In this document: positions 1-7,786 of the stretch, in pieces
How the letters are laid out: each line of letters starts with the position of its first letter
How positions within the stretch are numbered: the stretch's first letter is position 1
Origin: Bacillota bacterium
Lineage (GTDB): Bacteria > Bacillota > Bacilli > Paenibacillales > Paenibacillaceae
NCBI GenBank assembly: GCA_023386495.1
Contig: JAEWJS010000097.1
Span: forward strand, 1-20,774
DNA: 20,774 nt
Reading direction: 5' to 3'
The notes under the pieces: generated by a model
Database searches by the model: none
What the model was told of the DNA's origin: nothing
Seen by the model: the letters and a program-made list of their open reading frames with translations, nothing else
Position numbers and translations under genes: made by a program

Positions 1-63
1 TGCGGGAAGTGCCGGAAGTGCTGGAAGTGCTGGAAGTGCGGGAAGTGTGGGGAGTGCGGGGCG
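1..63. repeat. 9-bp tandem repeat (TGCGGGAAG)
   Basis: Seven consecutive 9-bp units of the form TGCxGGAAG, with the middle base changing between units (TGCGGGAAG, TGCCGGAAG, TGCTGGAAG twice, TGCGGGAAG) and the last two degenerating to TGTGGGGAG and TGCGGGGCG. The array touches the left edge, so its true length is unknown. No ribosome site or gene is visible with it. Confidence 0.85.
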
Positions 64-153
64 AGGTGCTGTAGTGCGGCAAACGTGCTGAGCGTTGCTC
101 GACCTGGAGGCGCAAACGAGCGTGTAGCGTGCAGTTCGGATGGGCCGAGGCGG

Positions 154-366
154 AATAGCGAAGCAATTGCGCTATTAAGGGATGTGCATGCGCTATTGCC
201 AGACCATATCGCTCTTTCTAACCCAATAGTGTATGAAATTCGCTAAATAGCGCATGAATGTTCGCTAATTAGCGATCTCAGGCCATATATGGCATCTACA
301 CGGGGCGAAGCCCTTGGATTAGCGCATGCGTATGCGTTAACAGCGCAGATGCTTCGCTATTGCCAG
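154..366. repeat. cluster of AATAGCG/CGCTATT palindromes
   Basis: Several short inverted repeats share the arms (A)ATAGCG and CGCTAT(T). AATAGCG (154-160) faces CGCTATT (170-176) over a 9-nt loop. CGCTA-AA-TAGCG lies at 241-252. CGCTAATTAGCG at 263-274 is a perfect 12-bp palindrome. The 12-mer CGCTATTGCCAG occurs twice, at 191-202 and 355-366. The AATAGC/GCTATT arms recur in the hairpins at 11465-11602, so these look like diverged members of one genome-wide family; that link is an inference. Confidence 0.65.
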
Positions 367-483
367 CGAATTGCCTGCGAACTGCCTGCGAACTGCCTGC
401 GAGCTACCTGCGAGCTACCTGCGAGCTACCTGCGAACTGCCAGCGAACTGCCAGCGAACTGCCTACGAGCTGCCTACGAACAG
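363..483. repeat. 11-bp tandem repeat, 11 units
   Basis: Eleven consecutive 11-bp units of the form CCTGCGAACTG run without a gap. Variants are CCAGCGAACTG, CCTGCGAGCTA (three in a row) and CCTACGAGCTG. Identical variants sit next to each other, which suggests growth by slippage or unequal exchange. An open frame crosses the array, but three units make exactly 11 codons, so it stays open because of the repeat; it has no ribosome site and I do not call it a gene. Confidence 0.85.
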
Positions 484-646
484 CCTGCCCAGACTTTTCG
501 AGGACATAAGCGGCCCCCGATGCCGGCGCTAACGCTGCCGCACGTTCTCCAATATTATTCGACAGTCTCATTCACTCATTATTCGTTATTCTGACCATGC
601 GCAACAGAGCGAATCGGCAGCGCGGTCATCAAGGAGGGGCATCATC
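484..646 (+). other. gene-free leader before the ABC exporter operon
   Basis: About 160 bp between the 11-bp array and the exporter start. It becomes AT-rich from about 550 to 593, where a promoter would be expected. TATTAT (553-558) and TATTCT (587-592) could be -10 boxes, but neither has a convincing -35 at the right distance. An AAGGAGGGG ribosome site follows at 631-639. No terminator hairpin or riboswitch was recognised. Confidence 0.4.
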
Positions 647-2470
647 ATGCGACATATCCTGCATTACCTCAAGCCCTATCGCTTCGCTGCGGCGGCAGCG
701 CTGGCGCTTATGCTGGTCGAGCTGGTCGTCGAGCTGTGGCATCCCTTGCTGATGGCGAAGGTTATCAACGAGGGCATCATGGCGGAGGATAAGGAGGCCA
801 TCCTGTTATGGGGGGCCGTCATGGCTGTCGTCGCATTATTCGGCTTCATCTCGGGCATCGTGAATTCCTATCTTGCCGCGCATGTCAGCCAAGGCTTCGG
901 CTACGATATTCGCAACGCCTTGTTCGAGAAGGTGCAAGCGCTAACGTTCGCCGCGTTCAACCGCTATCCGGCGGCAACGCTGCTCACGCGAATGACCGGT
1001 GACGTCACGCAGCTGCAGAACGTCGTGTTCATGGGACTGCGCATCATGATGCGCGCGCCGCTGCTCATGATCGGCGGCCTCGTCATGGCGCTGACGATCA
1101 ACGTGAAGCTGGCGCTGGTGCTTGTCATCCTGACGCCGCTCCTGTTCGGCATGCTCGTCTGGATGATGCGGCGCGGTTTCGCCCTGTTCCAAGCGGTGCA
1201 GGAGCGGCTCGACCGCACGAACGGCCTCCTCCGCGAGAATCTGCTCGGCATGCGGCTGATTAAGGCACTCGTGCGGGGCCGCCATGAGCGCGAGCGCTTC
1301 GAACGCGCGAACGAGGACCTGATGACGCGCACCATATCCGCGATTCGGTTGATCGAGCTGACCGTCCCTGCGCTCCTCATGGTCATGAACTTGAGCATCC
1401 TGTTCCTCCTCTGGTTCGGGAGCGTCGAGGTGACGGCAGAACGGGCGAACGTCGGCGAGATTGTCGCGGTCGTGAACTACGCGACGCGCATCATCGGCGC
1501 GTTCTCCGTCATCTCATGGATCGTCACGGGCCTGTCGCGTGCCAAAGCGTCCGCGACGCGCGTATCCCAGGTGCTCGAGGAGTCGAGTACGGGGGAGGCG
1601 GCGCGGGCTGGCGCATGGGGCGAGCCTGCAGAAGACTCGGACACCGCAGCATCCGCAGCACTCGCAGCATCCGCACCATCGGCAGCATCCGCCGCGTCCG
1701 CACAGACCGCAGACGCAGCGCGTCTCGGCGCGGCGATCGCATTCGAGCGCGTCTCGTTCCGCTACCCGGATTCGCCCGACAAGGTGCTGATTGACCTAAC
1801 GGTACGCATCGAGCCAGGCCAGACGGCAGCCATTCTAGGCGCTACGGGCTCCGGCAAATCATCGTTGTTCCAGCTCATCCCCCGACTGTACGATCCGGAG
1901 GAAGGCGTGATCCGAATGGACGGGCAAGACATTCGCGCCATGGATCCCGCCAAGCTTCGGTCGCAGATCGGCTATGTCCCGCAGGAGACGGTGCTGTTCT
2001 CCGGCACAGTGAAGTCGAACCTGCTGTGGGGCAAGGAGGACGCGCCAGACAGCAGCATTGTAACGGCGGCGCAGAACGCCCAGATTCATGAGACGATCAT
2101 GCGGCTGCCGCAGCAGTACGAGACGATGCTGGGCCAGAAGGGCGTCAACCTGTCCGGCGGCCAGAAGCAGCGGCTGTCCGTTGCCCGCGCGTTGCTGCGC
2201 AATCCGCGGCTCCTGCTGCTCGATGACAGCACGAGCGCGCTCGATACGATGACGGAAGCAGCCATGCTGCGGGCGCTGAAGCAGTACGGCGCGACGACGC
2301 TGATCATCACGCAGAAGATTGCGACGGCAATGGAAGCCGATACGGTGCTCATTCTCGAAGAGGGCCGGCTGCATGACCAAGGCACGCATGCGGAGCTGCT
2401 GGCGCGCTCGCTGCTCTACCGGCGCATCGTGCAATCCCAGTTCGGAGAGGAGGCGGTCCGGCGTGGCTAA
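647..2470 (+). CDS. ABC exporter half-transporter with degenerate ATPase site (YfiB type)
   Basis: First half of a heterodimeric ABC exporter, probably moving drugs or other hydrophobic compounds out across the membrane; the substrate is unknown. Residues 1-300 are a six-helix exporter membrane domain; the ATPase domain starts near 363. Walker A is GATGSGKS (398-405), the Q-loop is VPQE (444-447) and the signature is a canonical LSGGQ (502-506). Walker B ends in DDSTS (526-530), so the catalytic glutamate is Asp527, and the switch histidine is Gln556. These changes mark the degenerate-site subunit of pairs such as TM287/288. The linker between domains (about 313-360) is stretched by an Ala/Ser-rich low-complexity tract at about 333-358. 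The ATG is fixed by AAGGAGGGG at 631-639. The stop overlaps the next gene by 8 bp. The closest named relative I recall is B. subtilis YfiB. Confidence 0.93.
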   Translation: MRHILHYLKPYRFAAAAALALMLVELVVELWHPLLMAKVINEGIMAEDKEAILLWGAVMAVVALFGFISGIVNSYLAAHVSQGFGYDIRNALFEKVQALTFAAFNRYPAATLLTRMTGDVTQLQNVVFMGLRIMMRAPLLMIGGLVMALTINVKLALVLVILTPLLFGMLVWMMRRGFALFQAVQERLDRTNGLLRENLLGMRLIKALVRGRHERERFERANEDLMTRTISAIRLIELTVPALLMVMNLSILFLLWFGSVEVTAERANVGEIVAVVNYATRIIGAFSVISWIVTGLSRAKASATRVSQVLEESSTGEAARAGAWGEPAEDSDTAASAALAASAPSAASAASAQTADAARLGAAIAFERVSFRYPDSPDKVLIDLTVRIEPGQTAAILGATGSGKSSLFQLIPRLYDPEEGVIRMDGQDIRAMDPAKLRSQIGYVPQETVLFSGTVKSNLLWGKEDAPDSSIVTAAQNAQIHETIMRLPQQYETMLGQKGVNLSGGQKQRLSVARALLRNPRLLLLDDSTSALDTMTEAAMLRALKQYGATTLIITQKIATAMEADTVLILEEGRLHDQGTHAELLARSLLYRRIVQSQFGEEAVRRG

Positions 2471-4250
2471 ACCAGCGAACAACAAGCGGCAGAAGCCGAA
2501 AAATTGGCGAGGCACGCTGCAGCGGATCTGGTCGTATCTCAGGGTGCATAAGCGGCTGCTGCTCACGATATTCGCGTTGGTCGTCACCAGCTCCCTGCTG
2601 GGATTAATGGGACCGTTCCTGCTTGGGATGGCAATCGATCGGTACTTCGTCCCGGGGGATTACGGGGGATTGTTCGTGCTGATCGGCGTTCTGGCCGGCA
2701 GCTTCCTGCTTCAAGGGGTATCGACATGGTTACAAAGTTATTGGATGATCGGCGTAGCCGGCAAGACCGTCGCCGCCATGCGCAGCGACTTGTTCCGCCA
2801 GCTGCATCGATTGCCGATGTCTTACTTCGCCAAACGGCAGCACGGCGAGCTCATGAGCCGCATGACGGGCGATATCGAGAACGTCAGCCAGACGCTGAAC
2901 AGCTCGTTCATACAGCTGATATCCAGCTTGCTGACCTTCACGGGCATGCTGGGGCTGATGCTGTACCTCAGCCCGTTATTGACGGCCATCACGCTGGCGA
3001 TTGTGCCGGCGATGATCATCGGGATGCGCTGGATTACGGCACGTACCGGAAGGTACTTCAAGGAGCAGCAGCGAAGCCTGGGCGAGCTGAACGGCTTCGT
3101 CGAGGAAACGTTATCCGGCCAGCGGATCGTGAAGAGCTTCTCGATGGAGCAGCAGATGATCGAACAGTTCCAGGCGAAGAACGAGAAGCTCCGTGCGGCC
3201 GGATACTGGGCGCAGACGTATACGGGCTTCATTCCGAAGCTGATGAACATGCTGAACAATATGAGCTTCGCGGTCATTGCATGCGCAGGGGGCTTGCTTG
3301 CCATTAGCGGCACTGCGGTTACCATCGGCATCATCGTAACCTTCTCCGAGTATGCCAGACAGTTCACGCGTCCGCTCAGCGACTTGGCGAACCAATTCAA
3401 CACTTTCCTGTCTGCCGTAGCCGGGGCGGAGCGCGTATTCGAGGTGCTGGACGAGGAGCGCGAGGAGTTCGATGAGGGGGCGGCCGGAGAGATCCGCGGC
3501 ATTCAGGGCATGCTCGAATTCGATCGCGTATCCTTCGCTTACGAGAAGGGCGGCAACACGCTGCAAAGCATCAGCTTCAAGGCGATGCCAGGCGAATCCG
3601 TGGCGCTGGTCGGACCGACGGGAGCGGGCAAGACGACGATCGTTCAGCTGCTCTCCCGATTCTACGAGCCTACGGGCGGACGCATCCTCGTCGACGGCAA
3701 GGACACGACAACGATCAAGCGGCAGAGCCTCAGGAAGCATATGGGCTTCGTGCTGCAGGACGTGTTCCTCTTCGAGGGGACGATTCGGGACAACATTCGC
3801 TACGGGAAGCTGACGGCCAGCGACGCGGAGGTCGAGCAGGCGGCGAAGACGGCGAACGCGCATGCCTTCATCATGAAGCTTCCGCAAGGCTACGAGACGG
3901 TGCTGCAGCAGGACGGCAGCGGCATCAGCCAAGGGCAGAAGCAGTTATTGTCCATCGCGCGCATGATTCTGGCCGATCCTTCGATCCTCATCCTCGACGA
4001 AGCGACGAGCAGTATCGATACGATTACGGAGATCGCCATCCAAGAGGCGCTATATCGACTGATGCGAGGGCGTACCAGCATCATCATTGCCCATAGGCTG
4101 AACACGATTCAGCGAGCGGACCGGATTCTCGTCCTGCAGGACGGGCGGCTGGTCGAGCAAGGCTCTCATGCCGCACTGATGGCGAAGGGCGGCCGTTATG
4201 CCGAGCTCGTGGAGAACGGCCGCCAAGGACTCGCTTATCGGCAGTCCTGA
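2463..4250 (+). CDS. ABC exporter half-transporter with intact ATPase site (YfiC type)
   Basis: Second half of the exporter, 595 residues. I start it at GTG 2463, which has GGAGAGGAGG at 2444-2453 at good spacing and overlaps the upstream stop by 8 bp; the open frame extends upstream only as the shadow of the partner gene. Residues 1-20 are basic and 30-300 form six membrane helices. The ATPase domain has Walker A GPTGAGKT (384-391), Q-loop LQDV (431-434), Walker B LILDEATS (509-516) with catalytic Glu513, and switch His544. The signature is ISQGQ (488-492) instead of LSGGQ. The defects complement those of the partner: its poor Walker B/switch would pair with this poor signature, while its good LSGGQ completes the good site here. 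YfiC is the nearest named relative I recall; the substrate is unknown. Confidence 0.94.
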   Translation: MAKPANNKRQKPKNWRGTLQRIWSYLRVHKRLLLTIFALVVTSSLLGLMGPFLLGMAIDRYFVPGDYGGLFVLIGVLAGSFLLQGVSTWLQSYWMIGVAGKTVAAMRSDLFRQLHRLPMSYFAKRQHGELMSRMTGDIENVSQTLNSSFIQLISSLLTFTGMLGLMLYLSPLLTAITLAIVPAMIIGMRWITARTGRYFKEQQRSLGELNGFVEETLSGQRIVKSFSMEQQMIEQFQAKNEKLRAAGYWAQTYTGFIPKLMNMLNNMSFAVIACAGGLLAISGTAVTIGIIVTFSEYARQFTRPLSDLANQFNTFLSAVAGAERVFEVLDEEREEFDEGAAGEIRGIQGMLEFDRVSFAYEKGGNTLQSISFKAMPGESVALVGPTGAGKTTIVQLLSRFYEPTGGRILVDGKDTTTIKRQSLRKHMGFVLQDVFLFEGTIRDNIRYGKLTASDAEVEQAAKTANAHAFIMKLPQGYETVLQQDGSGISQGQKQLLSIARMILADPSILILDEATSSIDTITEIAIQEALYRLMRGRTSIIIAHRLNTIQRADRILVLQDGRLVEQGSHAALMAKGGRYAELVENGRQGLAYRQS

Positions 4251-4312
4251 CAGCAGAGGTCCCTCATCATGATCGCATACAGCCATACTAATATTCGTTT
4301 CAGGAGCGTGAC

Positions 4313-6208
4313 ATGATGCAAGCATGGAGAGCTGGAACGGAATCGGATTCGCATGACGCGAGCCCTTATTCGATGCTGGAACGCATGTCGGACGGCTTGC
4401 TGGCGCTGGATCGGACATGGCGGATCACGTACATGAACGATGCGGCGTACGGCAGCCTGTTCCGGGTCCCGGAATCCCGGGACTCGGATGCCGAGCATGC
4501 GCTGCGGGAGCGGGAAGCGCTCCTAGGGACTCAAGTCTGGGAAGCGCTTCCATCGGGGGCGCTTCCTGTCCTCCAGCGCCGCTTCCATGAAGCCATGCGA
4601 TCGCAGTCTGCCGATCGCGTGGAATACCGCCATGAGGATGGGATCAGGCTTGAGCTGCGGCTGCAGCCCTCCCATTCCGGCCTGACCGTGCTAATCCTGC
4701 CCGATGCCGACCGCGCGGAAGAAGGACGCGGGCAGCTTGCGCGAAGACTGGAAGACGCCGAGGCCAGGCTGCATTCGCTGTCCATGCTCACCCACGACGT
4801 CATTATGCATATATCGCCGGAGGATACCATTCTGGATGTGTCGCCTGCCATCGAACGGCTTCTAGGCTACCGGCCGGACGAAATCATCGACATGCCGACT
4901 TCAGCCTTCTATAAGCGGGAGGATCCGTTGCCGGCCGGCGAGCAAGCGCCTCCCGATCACGATCAAGGCATGGTGCGGCTGCAATTCCGCCATCGCGACG
5001 GGCGTGTCATCCTATGCGAGGCGACGTTCGCGCCTGTTCACCGGCCTGACGGGACCTTGCTGTATACGGTCGGCGCCTGCCGCGACATCTCGGACCAGCT
5101 TGCTGCCCAGGAAGCGCTGCGTGAGACCAACGATAACTTCCTCCTCGCGCAGAAGATTGCCGGGATCGGCCATTATGAGTGGAATCTTGCCGACGGTTCG
5201 GTACGGATGTCGGATGCGATGTACGAGATTCTAGACGGCTCGCGGCAAGCGTACGTGAATGATTGGCAGGCGTTCTTCCGCATGCTGCATCCGGGCGACA
5301 AGGATAAGCTGCACGCGCACATTCGGGAGGTGCAGGCGCTCGCGAGGAAGCCGGAGAGCGACATGGTGTCCATCGAATACCGCATCTTGGACCGATCCGG
5401 CCGCGTACGCAACATTCAATCGACCGGCAAGTTCTTCAAGGACGAGCATGGGCGAACCGAGCGGCTGTTCGGCACCGTGCGCGACATTACGGGGCAGAAG
5501 CTGACGGAGGAGATGCTCCGCAAGTCGGAGAAGCTGAAGACGGCAGGCCAGCTGGCTGCCGGAATCGCGCACGAGATTCGGAACCCGCTCACCTCGCTTA
5601 AGGGGTTCTCCAAGCTGCTGCGCCACGCCTCGGAAGCGCAGGCCGATCGCTATTACCGCATCATGGAGGAGGAGTTCGACCGAATCGAGCTCATCTTAAG
5701 CGAGCTGCTCGTGCTGGCCAAGCCGCATGCCACGTCGTTCCGCCCTTGGGACGTGTGTCTGATCGTGCAAGAGGTGGTCGAGCTGCTGGGCAGCCAAGCG
5801 ATTCTGAACGATGTCGTTATCTTTACGGAGATCGACGCTCAGGACGGGGTTATTCTATGCGAGAAAAATCAACTGAAGCAGGTCATCATGAACATCGTGA
5901 AGAACGCAATCGAGGCGATGCCGGACGGCGGTGAGCTCAAGGTGCGGGTGTGGCGGGAATCGGAGGCCATTCACGTCTCCGTGACCGACCAGGGCGTCGG
6001 GGTCAGCGAGGACATGCTGCCGAAACTGGGCGAGCCGTTCTACACGACCAAGGAGAAGGGGACGGGGCTCGGGCTGATGGTCAGCTATCAGATCATCGAG
6101 GAGCACGGAGGAACCCTTGCATTCGTCAGCAGGCCGGGAGCCGGGACGACGGTGACGATCCGGCTGCCGCTGAAGCGGGATGCAGCAGCGAGCGACCCAG
6201 CGCTATAG
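4313..6208 (+). CDS. soluble three-PAS sensor histidine kinase (sporulation-kinase type)
   Basis: Cytoplasmic histidine kinase of 631 residues with no membrane segment. Three PAS-like sensor regions lie at about 20-125, 155-265 and 275-395, the last two each ending in a PAC-like RDIS/RDIT motif. The HisKA H-box is GIAHEIRNPLTSLKGF (417-432) with phospho-acceptor His420. The ATPase domain has an N-box around IVKNAIEAMPDGG (528-540), G1 DQGVGV (559-564) and G2 KGTGLGL (582-588). This H-box style is typical of B. subtilis KinA-KinE kinases and relatives that feed the Spo0F/Spo0A phosphorelay. No response regulator is adjacent, so it is an orphan and the sporulation role is an inference. CAGGAG at 4301-4306 precedes the ATG; a second ATG follows at once. 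It begins 62 bp after the exporter with no terminator between, so co-transcription is possible. Its stop abuts that of the opposing gene. Confidence 0.9.
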   Translation: MMQAWRAGTESDSHDASPYSMLERMSDGLLALDRTWRITYMNDAAYGSLFRVPESRDSDAEHALREREALLGTQVWEALPSGALPVLQRRFHEAMRSQSADRVEYRHEDGIRLELRLQPSHSGLTVLILPDADRAEEGRGQLARRLEDAEARLHSLSMLTHDVIMHISPEDTILDVSPAIERLLGYRPDEIIDMPTSAFYKREDPLPAGEQAPPDHDQGMVRLQFRHRDGRVILCEATFAPVHRPDGTLLYTVGACRDISDQLAAQEALRETNDNFLLAQKIAGIGHYEWNLADGSVRMSDAMYEILDGSRQAYVNDWQAFFRMLHPGDKDKLHAHIREVQALARKPESDMVSIEYRILDRSGRVRNIQSTGKFFKDEHGRTERLFGTVRDITGQKLTEEMLRKSEKLKTAGQLAAGIAHEIRNPLTSLKGFSKLLRHASEAQADRYYRIMEEEFDRIELILSELLVLAKPHATSFRPWDVCLIVQEVVELLGSQAILNDVVIFTEIDAQDGVILCEKNQLKQVIMNIVKNAIEAMPDGGELKVRVWRESEAIHVSVTDQGVGVSEDMLPKLGEPFYTTKEKGTGLGLMVSYQIIEEHGGTLAFVSRPGAGTTVTIRLPLKRDAAASDPAL

Positions 6209-7141
6209 GCTGGCGTGGTTGCGGCCTGCCGACTTGGCACGGTAGAGCGCTTGGTCTGCCGTCTGGATGAGCTGCGTCGGCTGCGAGTGGTCGTCAGGGA
6301 TGCAGCTTGCGACGCCTAAGCTGATCGTGACATGCGGGACGGTAGAGGAAGCGCGATGAGGAATTTGCTCCCCGAATACGGCCATCCGGAGCCGTTCGGC
6401 CTCCACAAGCGCTTGCTCGGAATGAAGGCCGGGCAGAATGATCGCGAATTCTTCCCCGCCGTAGCGGGCTGCCAGGTTCCGGTCATGCCCGCAATAGGCC
6501 GCGCGAAGAACGGACGCCACGCGCCGCAGGCACAAGTCACCTTCCTGATGGCCGTACGTATCGTTATACAGCTTAAAATGATCGACATCCAGCAGAATCA
6601 TCGCGAGCGGGCTGCGGGTCAGCTTGGCGGCCTGCCACTCGGCATCCAAGCGGATGTTGAAGAGATAGCGATTGGCCAACTCGGTCAGCGAGTCGCTGGT
6701 CGCCAGCTTCTCCAGCTCATGATTCTGGCTGATGATCTGTTCCTCTACGCGCTTGCGCTCCGTGATGTCCGAGAAGATCGCGCCGTAATAAGCGATGCGC
6801 CCTCTGGCGTCGCGGAGCTGCATGATGTTCTGCCATTCCACGAATACCTCGCCGTTCTTCCTTCTGTTCCATATCTCGCCCTGCCAGTAGCCCTTCTCGC
6901 GAATGGACCGCCACAGCTCCGCATAGAAAGCAGGCTCATGAAGGCCGGATTGGAGAATCCGCGGATTGCGCCCGATCGCCTCTTCCTGCGTATAGCCTGT
7001 GGATGTCGTGAACGCCTGATTCACATAGATGATCTCGCGCTTGCGGTTCGTCACAAGGATTCCGTGCGTCGTATGTGCGGCCAGCATATAGAAGAAGTCC
7101 AGTCGCTCCGGTATGGTATAGGCATCGCTGTGCATCGCCAT
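6203..7141 (-). CDS. PAS-GGDEF diguanylate cyclase
   Basis: Cytoplasmic PAS-GGDEF protein of 312 residues, predicted to make cyclic-di-GMP from two GTP. The PAS/PAC domain covers about 15-130, ending in IFSDITERK. A short helical linker leads to the GGDEF domain (about 148-310), with LDVDHFKLYND (184-194), GHQEGD (197-202) and the active-site loop RYGGEEF (226-232). The product-inhibition I-site, normally RxxD five residues before GGEEF, reads HDRN here, so feedback inhibition may be absent. There is no membrane segment and no EAL domain. AAGGGG lies only 3 nt before the ATG at 7141 but 9 nt before the ATG at 7135, so the second may be the true start. The gene converges on the kinase with a 6-bp overlap. 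Confidence 0.93.
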   Translation of the reverse strand: MAMHSDAYTIPERLDFFYMLAAHTTHGILVTNRKREIIYVNQAFTTSTGYTQEEAIGRNPRILQSGLHEPAFYAELWRSIREKGYWQGEIWNRRKNGEVFVEWQNIMQLRDARGRIAYYGAIFSDITERKRVEEQIISQNHELEKLATSDSLTELANRYLFNIRLDAEWQAAKLTRSPLAMILLDVDHFKLYNDTYGHQEGDLCLRRVASVLRAAYCGHDRNLAARYGGEEFAIILPGLHSEQALVEAERLRMAVFGEQIPHRASSTVPHVTISLGVASCIPDDHSQPTQLIQTADQALYRAKSAGRNHASL

Positions 7142-7220
7142 TCGCCCCTTGTCGATATTTGTCTGTTAATATTCATATTACCCGATTTGGAGACGGGAGA
7201 GTAGGGGGACTGCCGAACGG

Positions 7221-7279
7221 TTGACGGAAGGGCGCGTTCGGTGATATAGTTCGATAGTAGAATTATTCGATGGACGAAC
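7221..7279 (+). promoter_or_regulatory. putative promoter and operator of the MarR-transporter operon
   Basis: TTGACG (7221-7226) and TATAGT (7245-7250) are 18 bp apart and fit a vegetative sigma-A promoter, about 70 bp before the MarR start. Just downstream, GTTCG (7249-7253) and CGAAC (7275-7279) form an inverted repeat around two direct copies of TTCGAT. This is where an autoregulating MarR protein could block transcription. Promoter match moderate, operator speculative. Confidence 0.5.
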
Positions 7280-7318
7280 AGTTCATGGGTGAAAATGTTG
7301 CAGACAAGGAGGGACATC

Positions 7319-7786
7319 ATGGATAAAGAGCTGCTGCAGCTGATTATCACGCGGTACGAGGAGGTTTCCTTCACCGTAAATCGCCGTCTCAATGCGTTGA
7401 TTCGCAAGGAAATGATGGATGAGCTGACACTGGACCAATATTCGACGCTGCGGTATATCCGCCAGCATGGCCGCTGTACGTCATCGGAGCTGTCGGATAT
7501 TTTTTGCGTGGGGAAAAGCTCGATTACGGCCATCATTACCCGGCTGTTCGACAAGCAGTTGATCGCGCGCATGCCGGACGAGAAGGACAGAAGGGTGACT
7601 TATCTGACCTTAACGCCGGATGGGGAACAGATGGTGGACGAGGTCGGGCAGCGGATTCAGGAGACGTTGTCGCGCATCATGAACCATTTTGACACACAGG
7701 AAGCAACGCAATTCATTCAGACATTCGAGAAGCTGGCCGTCGTGCTGACGGAGCAAGAGGGAAAGGGAATGGGTGACCGCGAATGA
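7319..7786 (+). CDS. MarR family transcriptional regulator
   Basis: Winged-helix DNA-binding regulator of 155 residues, the usual MarR size. The start is ATG 7319, with AAGGAGGG at 7306-7313; an upstream in-frame GTG at 7289 lacks a ribosome site. Helical dimerisation segments lie at both ends. The winged helix covers roughly 36-105, with recognition-helix region SELSDIFCVGKSSITAIITRL and the typical wing motif DEKDRRVTYLTLTPDG. The stop overlaps the ATG of the transporter gene (ATGA), so the two are translationally coupled. By family precedent it represses its own operon until a ligand or stress releases it, so it probably controls the transporter. One cysteine (Cys62, counted from ATG 7319) lies near the recognition helix; a redox role cannot be judged. 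Confidence 0.93.
   Translation: MDKELLQLIITRYEEVSFTVNRRLNALIRKEMMDELTLDQYSTLRYIRQHGRCTSSELSDIFCVGKSSITAIITRLFDKQLIARMPDEKDRRVTYLTLTPDGEQMVDEVGQRIQETLSRIMNHFDTQEATQFIQTFEKLAVVLTEQEGKGMGDRE

Noticed and set aside
289..594. Open frame of 101 codons on the plus strand over the 11-bp repeat
   Set aside because: It has no ribosome site, and its repeated peptide comes from the 11-bp array (three units are 11 codons); the sequence is not protein-like outside it.
2319..2462. N-terminal 48-codon extension of the second exporter gene
   Set aside because: It lies wholly inside the upstream gene in another frame, has Arg/Ser/Cys-rich shadow composition, and GTG 2463 has a strong ribosome site.
6332..7204. 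290-codon plus-strand frame antisense to the diguanylate cyclase
   Set aside because: The minus-strand frame carries clear PAS and GGDEF motifs; this one is its antisense shadow in GC-rich DNA.
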